Source: Bathymodiolus brooksi
Lineage: Eukaryota; Mollusca; Bivalvia; Mytilida; Modiolidae
Reading direction: 5' to 3'
Assembly (NCBI GenBank): GCA_963680875.1
Contig: OY804588.1
Span: 59,222,369-59,286,368, forward strand
Length of the DNA stretch: 64,000 nt
Shown: one piece after another, positions 1-10,988 of the stretch
How positions within the stretch are numbered: the stretch's first letter is position 1
Layout of the letters: each line of letters begins with the position of its first letter
Made by a program: the position numbers and the translations under genes
The notes under the pieces: generated by a model
The model's database searches: none
Told to the model about the DNA's origin: nothing
What the model saw: only the letters and a program-made list of their open reading frames with translations

Positions 1-450
1 TTAAATCGAAAGACAGACAATGCAATGGCTAAAAGAAAACAAGAGAAGACAATCCACAGAAAACCAAAGATCGAGCAACACGAACCTCAGTATAAATCTG
101 GTTGGAATCAGGTGTTCCAGAAGGGTAAATAGATCCTGCTCCACATGTCGCCCCTCGTGCTGCTCTTCTTACAAACCGGTGATATGTCATGAAGGAGGAA
201 AGGACGGATTGTGATTACAACAAACTTATCATACCCGTGGTAATTTGTGACACAGATATTCTGTAATCGTTAACCAGGTCATGGTGGCGACCTAAAAGTG
301 ATGAATTCAACTTTACCACTAGCAACCCTTGGTTCAGTTGCTACCTTGTTAGCAGCAACCGTCAAATCATTATAGGAACGACAAGTTCTAGAATATTTGA
401 TCAACTGAGAGATATATATATACATGTACTCCATAAATAGGTGCTGCTGG
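1..450 (+). repeat. Dispersed mussel-type repeat, 5'-truncated by window edge
   Basis: The run 'aaatcgaaagacagacaatg...gagcaacacgaac...tcctgctccacatgtcgc...gtaatcgttaaccaggtcatggtggcgacc...agcaacccttggttcag' follows the same order of blocks as 52930-53430 and 55094-55540 in this window. The shared order makes it one dispersed element rather than unique sequence. I remember this element as very common in Mytilus. Open frames inside it have no protein character. Confidence 0.6.
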
Positions 451-808
451 AATGTTCCTAAGAAAAAAATCGAAATTTCACATTGGGAAAATTAAAATCA
501 TCTCTTCAACAATGTGATGACAATTCCCCATGTGGACTACAATATGAATTGAGTCTTATAAAGAGGATGTGAATAATGTTCATGACTTATCAACGGTTTG
601 TAACAAGAGTAACACAACAGGTATTACATGTGGAGCAGGAACTGGTTATCCTTCCGGAGCACCTGAGTACACCTCTGGTTTTTAGTGGGGCTTGTGTTGC
701 TCGATCTTCAGTTTTATGCGTACAAAATGTATTGTTTACCAGATCATTGCTTGTCCTTTTCCTTTTGGCCATTGTAATTGTCTGTTCTTCCGTTTACGGT
801 TTCTGATT

Positions 809-1106
809 AGGGAACAACCATTTAACTTGAAGGGGGGGGGGGGGGGGGGGGGGTTATGATTTTTTTCTAAAAAAAATATTATGATTCCCAATGTTGCTGA
901 AAAAAATATTCTGATTCTGGTGGAGGAAAAAAAAATCTGATTCAGTTTTTGTCATACATGTATAACCTAATGTTGAATTCTAGAAAAAAAAGTTCGTGCT
1001 TTGGCAACAAAAAATATAAATATTCTAACTCTTGTGTTGTCCGAAAAAAAAATTCTGAACGAAACTAAAAACCATAACCCCCCTGCAAGTTAAATGGTCG
1101 GTCCCT
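809..1106. mobile_element. MITE with inverted ends and a G22 run
   Basis: The left end (GGGAACAACCATTTAACTTG, from 810) is matched in reverse by the right end (CAAGTTAAATGGTCGGTCCC, to 1105), with TTA just outside both ends. The left end runs into 22 consecutive G (832-853) and the right end carries six C. About 300 bp long with no coding capacity. The TTA flank fits a 3-bp target duplication as in PIF/Harbinger MITEs (inference). The same left end recurs at the very end of the window (63974 onward). Confidence 0.7.
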
Positions 1107-1317
1107 TACCACTTTTTATCTTCAAACGTTTTTTTTAATTAAAACTGTGGTTGGTAAACATCGTTTCTCTATTTAATATGGGTAAATGCTGCCAAGTCTA
1201 TGTTACTTTTCAGTTGCCATGGTAATTAGAAACCAATGGATGTTGTATTTAATATTTAGTCTCATATCAAAGGATTAAATAATATGGTATGCAAATTTTA
1301 AGAGTGACTATATTCTA

Positions 1318-1372
1318 TAAACTGAAATTTTGTTGAAAGTGGTGTTAAACACCATAACCCTAGCCTCTTTTA
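1318..1372 (+). repeat. SINE family 1, tail fragment
   Basis: The stretch 'actgaaattttgttgaaagtg...gttaaacaccataaccc' matches the 3' tail of the tRNA-derived SINE described at 62260-62505. Head and middle are missing. Confidence 0.6.
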
Positions 1373-1383
1373 TATAAACTACT

Positions 1384-1690
1384 CAGCGAGTGTTGCTTAT
1401 CGCTAAGTGAGGGATTCTTCAGTGATTTCATGGCGAGAACTAGTTGCATTTAGATGAGATTATATGCATTTTCATAGTGCTAGCTCATTGAAACAACGGC
1501 CCCTGGTTTGACATGTCGCTAAACTCGGGCACATTATCCGTACCAGTCTAATGCTAATGCTGTGTTCTTAGCAGAGCAGCAGCAAATACCAATTTTATAG
1601 TCTTTGGTTTGGCAGGAACAGGGCTGCAACCCATTATCTACTGCACTTGAGGCGAGCACACTAACCAATACACCACCGATGTAGTTCTCA
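1384..1690 (-). repeat. SINE family 2 (second tRNA-like head)
   Basis: Copies at 11802-12085, 13229-13420, 32309-32540 and 61911-62170 share the order 'gagtgattgtt...catggcgagaacaagtt...gctagctc...gaaacaa...' and end in 'gcgagcacactaaccaataca'. Read on the minus strand the high-coordinate end is tRNA-like: 'ggtggtgtattggttagtg' resembles an A box region, and 'gggttgcagccct' lies at the B-box position. Orientation is therefore minus. Confidence 0.6.
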
Positions 1691-2956
1691 ATAAATTACA
1701 ATTATAATACAATACAAATAATAGAGAAAACAACAGTGTAATTCATAAGGGAGTCTTTATTTTTGAAATAATAATATTAATGTAAAAATATATGGTAAAA
1801 AATAATTTTTATGAAAAGAAAGTTTAAATAAACAGTGATGGTCAACAATTGCACGAATATCAACAAAAAGAACAACCATCTCATTGTTCATACATCGCTG
1901 AACACGAAAAAAAAACAATGACATATTGCATTTGAAATCCATGTAAAAGTTTTACTTAAAGGGGCATTATCTACCAAATCATAAATTTTTGTTACCCGTA
2001 AAAATTATCAGATATGATTGATGCCTTAATAAAACGTGTTTCTGTAACTTATAAATGCTATGAAATGCACGTGCATCGGGGAAAAATCGTGCAACTGCTC
2101 GTGTTTTGAGATCGATCAAGAGATGGACGTCATCATATTAATTATCGACATTGTTTATGGAGTTTGTCGAATCGTCATTAAATCAGTACAACAATGCACT
2201 TATTTCTTATTTTTTGTGAATCTGCTTTTAGTCGGTGTTAATTACGGACAAAGAACCATGCAAGTTTGCAGTTAATAAGCGACAAAATACAAATAATTCG
2301 TTTTTACCTGTCACTAGTAAGGTCAGTTGCATACAGAAAAAGCGAGGTCAAATTATTTGCTTGCAAGGAAATAACTAATCGATGGTAATTTTCGTTCTCA
2401 AAAGGCGATAAGTGGTTCGATAAGCTGTTTAATGTGAAATATTTACCTTTATTTCATCATTTTAAAGCTATTTACCAATTTCCAAAACATATAATTTGTT
2501 TGGTCAAAATCGTATCTAATTCCTCTTTAAAGCCCAGTGGATTTTGATTTGCTCTATAAATCATCTTTACTCAATAGTGTTGTCTTGTGATAAAGACAAT
2601 GAAGATGGGGTTGAAACAATCAAATTGGTTTCTTTAATTACAGGCGATTTAATTAGTACAATACGGTAAGAGCATTTGAGAAAAGAAACAAGACATTGTC
2701 GTAAAGACATCATGCCCCGCCTTCACATAATTTAAAACTAAGCAGTTTATATATCCAACAACCTCAGAGGAGTTGAGTTCATAAAGTATAACTATATTGA
2801 AAATGTTAACGTTAAAGTTCCACAACTCCTAAAAAAATCGTCGAATCAAAATGGCAGTATAAAATTATCAACTAATTATACTATTAAATATGACAACTTT
2901 CGGAGCAATGAGCTTTGAGGAATTGCATTCACAAAGTATAACTATATTGAAATTGC
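1691..2956. other. AT-rich stretch, no gene seen
   Basis: I see no gene here. Two related sub-blocks, near 2760 and 2920, share 'aaagtataactatattgaaa' and look like a decayed direct repeat. A 71-codon frame at 2060-2275 is cysteine-rich but matches nothing I know and lacks gene context. Confidence 0.5.
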
Positions 2957-3066
2957 AAAAGGTCGGTGGTTTTCACAAGGTACTATGGTTTCCTCCACCA
3001 ATAAAACTGACTGCCACGATATAACTGAAATATTGTTGAAAGTGGCTTTAAACATCATAACCCTAA
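2957..3066 (+). repeat. SINE family 1, 3' half
   Basis: It carries the middle and tail blocks: 'aggtcggtggtttt', 'tttcctccaccaataaaact', 'cacgatataactgaaatatt' and 'gttgaaagtggc'. The tRNA-like head is absent. Confidence 0.75.
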
Positions 3067-3070
3067 CCCA

Positions 3071-3176
3071 TAAGGCCACTCCTGCCAATGATAGTAAAAT
3101 ACTGCTATATTGTCCCCCTCAAGAGAGGCCACCTCTTTCATATGGCCACTTTTTCATTGCAGGAGCGGTGGCCTTA
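3071..3176. repeat. Small foldback repeat
   Basis: The left arm taaggccactcctgc (3071-3085) pairs with gcaggagcggtggcctta (3159-3176), with a 3-base bulge. The interior repeats the theme ('gaggccacctct', 'atggccact'). It directly follows a SINE tail. Confidence 0.5.
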
Positions 3177-3777
3177 TAAGAGGGGGATTACTGTACTGAA
3201 ACAACCATCAATTGGGAGAGTGAATCATGTGTTAACAGCTTCTCTTGTTAAGTCTATATAAATATAGATTTATCTTCTGATACCACCTAGATTACTCTAT
3301 TCCTCCACTCTCAAACTTTAAAATTTGAAAATTTAACGATCTCGAGTGGAGAAATATCACTGAGAGGTGGAAGGAGAATATTTCTCTAATTTTTTTTTAT
3401 TATTTCCACATTTCACAACCGATTGTGAAAAACTTGTTCTCCTCACTAGTGAATTTAACTGTTCTCGGCACCTGATTGGTCAATTTTTATTCTGTCGGGA
3501 CTACTTTCTCTCCAACTGTGATCGATCATTTTATAAAATATTGAAAGATATTGTAGGCCTAAATACCATTTACATGTAAAAAGTAACTTAATTCCATTTT
3601 CGTGATGCGTGTGGTTAAACGTTTTACTGCTGTGATGTGCGCCCTGTTTGGAGGGACTTACCGGCAACAGAACAGTTGGCATCCGAACGTTTCGGACTTA
3701 GCCTACTCGATACATGGATACACGTAAAGCTTCCTTGGTTACTGTGTAAACAAAATCGCGATCGTGTCGTCTGCAAA

Positions 3778-4090
3778 ATAAAGATGTCCCTAAACGAAGT
3801 TTTGGAAAGGGGACAGAGTCAGACTTCTCTCGGGTGAAAAGGGGATCACAATAGGGAAAAATGAAAACTTTGATTTCCCATTATGGGAGATCAAACTCGA
3901 GAATGGAAAAATTCTCACTGAAGCAAGATACAGGTTTGACGTCTTAACTGAGCCTGAGGTATCAAACGATCCAGGAAATTCTGACTCACCTCCTACAGTA
4001 CCCGAGGAGCTTATGCATTTATTTCAGTCTGAAATATATGAATCAGATGATTCATCAGTTTCAGCTGTTACGCCATTGTTGTTATTATAA
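3778..4090 (+). pseudogene. Small intronless ORF broken by a one-base frameshift
   Basis: ATG TCC CTA AAC starts at 3784 and reads M-S-L-N-E-V-L-E-R-G, then runs into a stop. The next frame is open from 3794 to a TAA at 4088-4090 and carries the stronger protein signal: 'RVRLLSGEKG', 'LWEIKLENGKILTEARYRFD', then an acidic, serine-rich tail (ESDDSSVS). The two frames join across the G4 run near 3809-3812. Upstream (3620-3780) is a CpG-bearing leader-like region. A polyadenylation signal, AATAAA, lies near 4176. The middle has the look of a small beta-barrel (SH3/KOW-like), but I do not recognise the family. It may be a decayed retrogene, a transposon fragment, or an intact gene with an assembly indel. 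Confidence 0.35.
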
Positions 4091-4378
4091 TTGGAGATCC
4101 GTCCGCGCAAATATTTCGTTGGACATCTCATTTTTCAGGAAATATAGACAAATTTAAAAATATTTTTGTTTCGTTAAATAAATACTGTCGTTATAAAATA
4201 TCAAAAGTTATTAATTTATTTGGTTTCCTTTAAATATTTGAAACATCTATATCATTTTGCAACCATGGTGACAGGATGCGTAGCAATCTCTCAAAGGAAA
4301 GACTAAAGGGGCAGTATACAGGTTGGGAGAATTTGCATATCGATTTAAATTTTGTTGTTTAAAAAAATTAGAGAAACA

Positions 4379-4510
4379 GATTCTTACATTGTTGTGAGTG
4401 AATTATCGGAGTTCTCCAATCTCGGTAGTTAAATTATGGACTTAAAATTCCATAATTTAACTACCTCGATTGGAGAACTCCGATAATTCACTCACAACAA
4501 AGTAAGAATC
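4379..4510. repeat. Near-perfect 62-bp inverted repeat
   Basis: Arms 4379-4440 and 4449-4510 match at 59 of 62 positions around an 8-base loop. The transcript would be a strong hairpin. No coding content. Confidence 0.85.
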
Positions 4511-4774
4511 TATATGTCTCTCCTATGAAAAAAATGTCAAAAATATTTTAAGCTGTTAATTTCCGTCATTAATCTCCATGAAAAGGAAATTGACAGAATT
4601 TTCATACAGAAATTTAACCACTGTAGTTATCAAAAATATTACATACTTTTACCAACTGATTAATCACACTAAGAATATATTTATTCTGTGTTTCCACAAT
4701 CCTTTATTACTTCAGGCTGGATTATCGGTCGTAATTTCAAAATACGACCATTCAAACACAATATGTACGTGTCA

Positions 4775-5031
4775 GGCTTATGGTGTTTAACGCCATTTTC
4801 AATAATATTTCAGTTACATCGTAGTGATCAGCTTTACTGGTGTAGGAAACTGCAGTACTTGGAGAAAACCACCACCCTGTCGCAAGTCACAGACAAACTT
4901 TATCACATAATGCTGTCTAGAGTACACCTCGCCATGAGTGGGATTCAAACTTACAACTTTAGTGGTGATAGGCACTGATCGCACAGGTAATTGAAATCCA
5001 ACTACCATACAATCATGACCACGACGACCCC
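4775..5031 (-). repeat. SINE family 1, near full length
   Basis: On the minus strand the order is tRNA-like head (cgtcgtggtcatgattgtat, B-box-like GTTTGAATCCC), middle (acaggg-tggtggttttctcc) and tail (gaaaatggcgttaaacacc). All blocks of the family are present. Confidence 0.8.
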
Positions 5032-5529
5032 TACACTTTGTATGAAATACTAGACTTTAAGAAACATTTATAAAAACAATACCAACTTTTATCAACCAGA
5101 AACATTTCCAGAAATGTTGTATCATAAGTGGAGATACTTTATTTTTATTGAGATTTAATGTCAGCCAACTGTTTGGATGGCAAGTGATAGAAAATAGTAA
5201 AAGTTCACATGTCAAGGTCAATTAAAATTCCATAACTTTCTTTCAGATTATATACAGATTATTATCGAGTAACATATTCAAAGCAACTATTTCATTATGG
5301 ATTTATAAATCTGTAGTCTGCTTCATCTCTAACAACATATTCTGTCTACGAATAAGAGTTATGTCCCTTTTGCATTAGTACTTCTATATATAGTTTGTAA
5401 GGAAACTTTTGGCAGTTTAAAGAAAGACAACTCTTACAAAAAAAAGGAAAGGGTTTTTTACATTCAGCTAAAAACCTATACAAACCTTTACAAGAAACAT
5501 GAATGTTCAATGAACAAGGAAGCATATAA

Positions 5530-5921
5530 GTGTAGGTATACTTCAATAATAAATTACATCATTTATATAAATAGGAAACAAATTAGTGTAGGTATAGTTC
5601 AATAACAGATTACATCGTTTATATAAATAGGAAACAAATTAGTGTAGGTATAGTTCAATAACAGATTACATCATTTATATAAATAGGAAACAAATTAGTG
5701 TAGGTATATTTCAATAACAGATTACATTATTTATATAAATAGGAAACAAATAAGGGGGGGTATAGTTCAATAACAGATTACATCATTTATATAAATAGGA
5801 AACAAATTAGTGTAGGTATATTTCAATAACATATTACATCATTTATATAAATTGGAAAAAAATAAGGTGAGGTATATTTCAATAATAAATTACATAAGTT
5901 ATATAAATAGGACCAAAATAA
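5530..5921 (+). repeat. 56-bp tandem repeat, seven copies
   Basis: The unit starts 'gtgtaggtatagttcaataa' and repeats at 5530, 5586, 5642, 5698, 5754, 5810 and 5866, exactly every 56 bp. The last copies are more diverged. No function is suggested. Confidence 0.9.
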
Positions 5922-5957
5922 CAAACATGACTAGTTGGGCATACATAAAAATTATAA

Positions 5958-7833
5958 CCAGAGGCTCTCAAGAGCCTGTATCGTTCACCTGGTTATAAAA
6001 AGAACCAATTGGTCCTATGTAAAAACTATGTCCTGCAGTGGTAGTCATCTTGGAATTACGATCAACATAAAAAACACAAAGTTTGCAAAGGACCTTCCAA
6101 TGATTGATGCACAGTTTAGGTTCAATCAGTGCAATAGCTTCAGAGAAGAATATATTTCTGTATTTTCCCCATATGGTCCTGTGTTAATACTATGACCTGT
6201 GGTGGCAGCCATCTTGGATTTCCGATCGGCATAAAAAACAGAGGACCTTCCAATGATCATTCTTGGGCAGTTTGGTTTCAACTGTCCAAGTGGTTTCAGA
6301 GAAGAAGCGTTTTGAAACATTTTTCACATAGGGTCCAATATTAAACTAAGTCCTGCCGTAGCCGCCATTTTGAATTTCATATCAGAACAAAAAACGTAAA
6401 GTTTGTAGAGGACCATCCAATGAACATTCATGTACAGTTTGGCTTTAATCATATTTGTAGTTTCTGAGAAGAAGGCATTTGAACATTTTCCCATAGGGTC
6501 CAATGTTAATCTATGTCCTGCGGTGGTGGCCATCTTGAATTTTCGATCGGCATAAAAAAACAGAAACTTTGTAGAGGACCTTCCAATGATCATTCCTGGG
6601 CAGTTTGGTTTCAATTGTCCACGTGGTTTCAGAGAAGAAGCGTTTTGAAACATTTTTCCCATAGGGTCCAATGTTAAACTAAGTCCTGCCATAGCTGCCA
6701 TTTTGAATTTCATATGGGAACAAAAAATGTACAGCTTGTAGAGGACCATCCAATGAACATTCATGTACAGTTTGGCTTTATTCATATTTGTAGTTTCTGA
6801 GAAGAAGGCATTTGAACATTTTCCCATAGGGTCCAATGTTAATCTATGTATTGCGGTGGCGGCCATCTTGGATTTCCGATCGGCACAAAAAACATAAAAT
6901 TTGTAGAGGACCTTCCAATGATCATTCCTGGGCAGTTTGGTTTCAATTGTCCAAGTGGTTTCAGAGAAGAAGCGTTTTGAAACATTTTCCCCATAGGGTC
7001 CAATGTTAAACTAAGTCCTGCCGAACAAAAAACCTAAAGTTTGTAGAGGACCATCTAATGAACATTCATGTACAGTTTGGCTTTAATCATATTTGTAGTT
7101 TCTGAGAAGAAGGCATTTGAATATTTTCCCATAGGGTCCAATGTTAATCTATGTCCTGCGGTGGCGGCCATCTTGGATTTCCGATCGGCATAAAAATCAT
7201 AAACTTTGTAGAGGACCTTCCAATGATCATTCCTGGGCAGTTTGGTTTCAACTGTCCAAGTGGTTTCAGAGAAGAAGCATTTTGAAACATTTTTCCCATA
7301 GGGTCCAATGTTAAACTAAGTCCTGCCGTAGCCGCCATTTTGAATTTCATATCGGAACAAAAAACCTTAAGATTGTAGAGGACCATCCAATGAACATTCA
7401 TGTACAGTTTGGCTTTAATCATATTTGTAGTTTCTGAGAAGAAGGCATTTGAACATTTTCCCATAGGGTCCAATGTTAATCTATGTCCTGCGATGGTGGT
7501 CATCTTGGATTTCCGATCGGCATAAAAAACCGTAACTTGGTAAAGGACATTCCAATGATCAACCATTTACAGTTTGGGCTCAGTCAGTTCATTAGTTTCA
7601 GAGAAGAAGATCTTTGAAATTTCAGCCAATCAGAGCATATTATTGGCCCTGGCAGCCATGTTGCATATCCGACTGGAACGAAAAACAGTAACTTTGTAGA
7701 GGACCATCCAAGGAACATTCCTGCTAAGTTTGGTTCCAATCGACCCAGTGGTTTCGGAGAAGAAGCTTGAAATGTGAAAAGTTTACAGACGACGGATGCC
7801 AAATGATGGCAATAGGTCCAGGTGAACTAAAAA
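5958..7833 (+). mobile_element. Composite dispersed element, copy 1, built of alternating ~166-bp monomers
   Basis: It starts 'gaggctctcaagagcctg...ttcacctggtt' and ends 'acgacggatgcc...ggtccaggtgaactaaaaa', so the ends are inverted around CACCTGG/CCAGGTGA. Inside, two related monomer types alternate. The A type has 'gatcattcctgggcagtttg' and the B type has 'gaacattcatgtacagtttg'. They begin with gaggacc near 6241 (A), 6408 (B), 6574 (A), 6741 (B), 6906 (A, shortened), 7046 (B), 7211 (A), 7378 (B). Minus-strand frames of 180 and 140 codons arise because the monomers lack stops; they are not genes. Confidence 0.8.
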
Positions 7834-7909
7834 CTAAGCCATCACATTTACAGTCAAATATTCACTTATACAATAAAATGTTCACATATACAGAGGATTA
7901 TTGGTGCAT

Positions 7910-8076
7910 AATGCTGTTTACAACAATATTTCATTACAATTGTGGTAGTTTTATTGGTGGAGGGTCAACATGTACATATAGGAAACCACTGACCTGCTAC
8001 TGTCACTGAAAATTTTTATCACAGTAAGTTGTATAAAGTACACCTCACTATTGGCTGGAGTTCAACTACCATACAA
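7910..8076 (-). repeat. SINE family 1, degenerate copy
   Basis: 'caacaatatttcattac', 'gttttattggtggagg', 'aaaccactgacctgc' and 'gtacacctcac...' follow the family's reverse-strand order with many substitutions and gaps. Confidence 0.55.
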
Positions 8077-8586
8077 TCTAAGAGACATGGTTTAGTGGTA
8101 TCATAGAGAACAACAATAAAGTTATTTTCCCAAAAGCAGGGCTCTCACTACTTTCAAAGCAGATGGAATTCATTTTTTTAAGATAATGCCCAGCAACAAA
8201 TAAAAACTTCGCTCCATACAAATTTAAGAAGCATATATTTAGAACAGTCTTAATCAAATATCTCAAAATCAAACTTGACCTGTATTTTATTCTAAATAAG
8301 TTTTTTTTAAATCTTAGTCAAATCGTATATCAGGAATTTAAGATAATACAGGAAAATCAAGTTGCGAGGCTGAATTGGCCATCTTGGATACGTTTTTTGA
8401 CATTGGTCAATGGACACAATTGGAAGGTGATCATCCAATGACCATATGGACTAGATTTGGTTTCTTGCTATCAAATGGTCCCGAAGAAAAAAGATTTTCA
8501 CAGAGTTTTCAACCAATCAGAAACCACTGCCAACATCTCAAATGTGGGACAATGCCACCGGACACATTTTTGTACCATTCAAGAAA
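8077..8586. other. AT-rich spacer, no gene seen
   Basis: The end of this stretch (8375-8580, 'ggccatcttggatacg...accatatggactagatttgg') is diverged monomer material from the composite element. The rest shows nothing. Confidence 0.4.
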
Positions 8587-10068
8587 CTAGAGGCTTCCAG
8601 GAGCCTGTAATCGCTCACCTGGTTTTCAATTTGACATCGAAAGTTGATAGAAAATGGGGGTGTTACACATAATTTTGAAAGTGGGCCACCCAAAGATCAT
8701 TTTAACTCAAATTTCTGAGCAAAAGATTTTGATGTGATTTTTATCTCATAATATTCCTAAACGGAATAAACTGATTGAAAAAATCTCACAGAAAAACCCA
8801 GAATATATGTTAAGCTACTCATTGCCATGTAGCTGCAGTTAAAATTTGAGTTCATTTTGATTTGTAATAAAGGAGAAATTGACAACTAAAGAAATTTCTA
8901 TTTTTGGTAACAGCAGCCATTTTGAATGGAAGGCATCGCTGTACGACACAATATTGAAAAGGGACCACACAAGAACCATCCCAGCCAAATTTGCTTTAAT
9001 TTGGTTCAGCGGTTTCAGAGGAGAAGATTTAACTGTGATCTTTTATCAAAATATGTCTAATTTGCATAATCGGCATAAATCGGCTGAAAGAAAAATTTCA
9101 CAGAAAAACATGGAATATATGTTAAACTACTCCTTTCCATGTAGCTGCAGTTAAAATTTGAGCTCATTTTGACTTATACTAAAGCAGCAATGGACAATTG
9201 AAAAAATTCTATTTTTAGTAACAGCAGCCATCTTGAATGGAAGGCGGTCGGAACAAAAAGTAACAACACTTGATAAGGACCTTGCAGGGAACATTTCTGC
9301 CAAATATGGTTCCAATCCATCCAGTGGTTCTTGAGAAGAAGCTTGTTTTACATATTTCCCATAGGGTCGCTATTTTAAATTATGTCCCCCGCTGATGGCC
9401 ATCTTGGATTTTCAATCGGTCCAAAAAGTAACAACACTTGGTTAGCAGCTTGAAATGATCATTCATGACAATTTTCAATTCCATCCTCCATGTAGTATCG
9501 GAGAAGAAGAACTTTGAAATTTCAGCCAATCAGAGGCTATTATGGCCCCTGGCAGCCATATTGGATAACCGATCGGAACAAAAAGTAACGACAATTGATC
9601 AGAACCTTGTCAGGAACATTTCTGCCAAGTATGGTTCCAATCCATCCAGTGGTTCTTGAGAAGAAGTTTGTTTTACATATTTCCCATAGGGTCGCCATGT
9701 TAAATTATGTCCCCCGCTGGTGGCCATCTTGGATTTTCAATCGGTCCAAAAAGTAACAACACTTGGTTAGCAGCTTGCAATGATCATTCATGACAATTTT
9801 CAATTCCATCCTCCATGTAGTATCGGAGAAGAAGATCATTAAAAATTTCAGACAATCAGAGGCTTTTATGGCCCCTGGCAGCCATGTTGGATAACCTATC
9901 GTAACGAAAGTAACAACACTTGGTTAGACCATGCAAATGAACATTCCTGCCACGTTTGGTCCCATTTGCTTCAGTGGTTCTCTAGAAGAAGATTGAAATG
10001 TTTACGGCCGGCCAGACGCCAAGTGATGGCAATAGTTCACATGACCCTTCGGGTCAGGTGAGCTAAAA
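8587..10068 (+). mobile_element. Composite dispersed element, copy 2
   Basis: It has the same start ('agaggcttccaggagcctg...gctcacctgg') and a clear end ('ggccagacgccaagtgatgg...cccttcgggtcaggtgagctaaaa'). The monomers are a diverged set with 'cagccatcttggat...cgatcgg' and 'ggttccaatccatccagtgg'. Two near-identical blocks at 9241-9530 and 9580-9850 show internal duplication. Confidence 0.8.
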
Positions 10069-10437
10069 AGTTAAGACGACAAATGCCAAGCGATGCAAAA
10101 AGCTTATGTGAGCCTTTGACTATGGTGAGATTAAAAGGTATTTTTGTGATCAAAATAAAATTTACATCATAAATCATTTTTGAACCAAAATACAAACATC
10201 TAAAATTTGAACTATGCAAAAATAACCTGCAATACCATGTATACTGTCGCTTATTAATTTTTAAGTAGATCATAAAACATGAAAATGTTACCTGCATGAA
10301 TAGTAGACTTGATTCAATATTATACATTACATATATTTTTACAATATAAAAGTAAGACAATTTGGATGTTTTACAGAAAATTTCCTGACAAGGGAGACAA
10401 CTCGGTTAACAACCCAAACAAGTGTCAATGTAAACAT
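10069..10437. other. Spacer without recognised features
   Basis: It is AT-rich and begins with a decayed restart of the composite element end ('gacgacaaatgccaagcgatg'). Nothing else seen. Confidence 0.4.
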
Positions 10438-10835
10438 CAAGCTGTGTAGGTGTTGTGAACAGGTACTGGTGTTAAGCACAATCGATGCTAACAGTAAACT
10501 GCTTAGGTGGTGGGCACACTAAGCACAGTCGACATTAAGCACAATAACTGTGAACAGTTAATGATGTTAAGCACAGCCGATGTTAACAACAATGGGAGCT
10601 GAGCACAATAACTGTGAACAGGTACTGGTGTTTAACATAGTCGATGTTGACAACAATAAGTTCTCTAGGTGTTGATTACAATCACTGTGAACAGGACCTG
10701 GTGTTCAGCACAGTCAATGTTGACAACAATAAGTTGTCGAAGTGTTGATGTTGAGTATAATGACTATGAACAGGCATTGGTGTTGAGTACAATAAATAAC
10801 TGATGGTAAATGTTGTAAACAATAAGGCAATATTA
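10438..10835 (+). repeat. Degenerate tandem repeat next to the F-box gene 3' end
   Basis: About five diverged copies of 'gtgaacaggtactggtgttaa...cagtcgatgtt...acaacaataag', 65-95 bp each. The array stops about 10 bp before the stop codon of the F-box gene (minus strand), so it would lie in that gene's 3' UTR. Confidence 0.7.
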
Positions 10836-10847
10836 AATATAAGATCA

Positions 10848-10988
10848 CTAATCATCCATTTTAAATCGTACTGTAGGTAGAGCCATCTTGACGCCATAAT
10901 GTCCAGCCCAAAACTTACGGTCTTTTCCTCCGTGACGAAAGTGGATAAATCTAACTCCAGGTGGATAGGCATCAAATACATGCTTGAT
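10848..10988 (-). CDS. F-box gene exon 5 (end of FBA domain, stop)
   Basis: The acceptor is gttatttacag|ATCAAG. It encodes 'FDAYPPGVRFIHFRHGGKD' then 'RKFWAGHYGVKM' and stops TAG at 10850-10848. The Tyr-Trp pair that contacts chitobiose in FBXO2/FBXO6 appears here as Phe-Trp. Confidence 0.9.
   Translation of the reverse strand: MKHVFDAYPPGVRFIHFRHGGKDRKFWAGHYGVKMALPTVRFKMDD

Noticed and set aside
6324..7566. Minus-strand ORFs of 180 and 140 codons
   Set aside because: They follow the 166-bp monomers of a dispersed element, with the same peptide repeated per monomer; no independent evidence of a gene.
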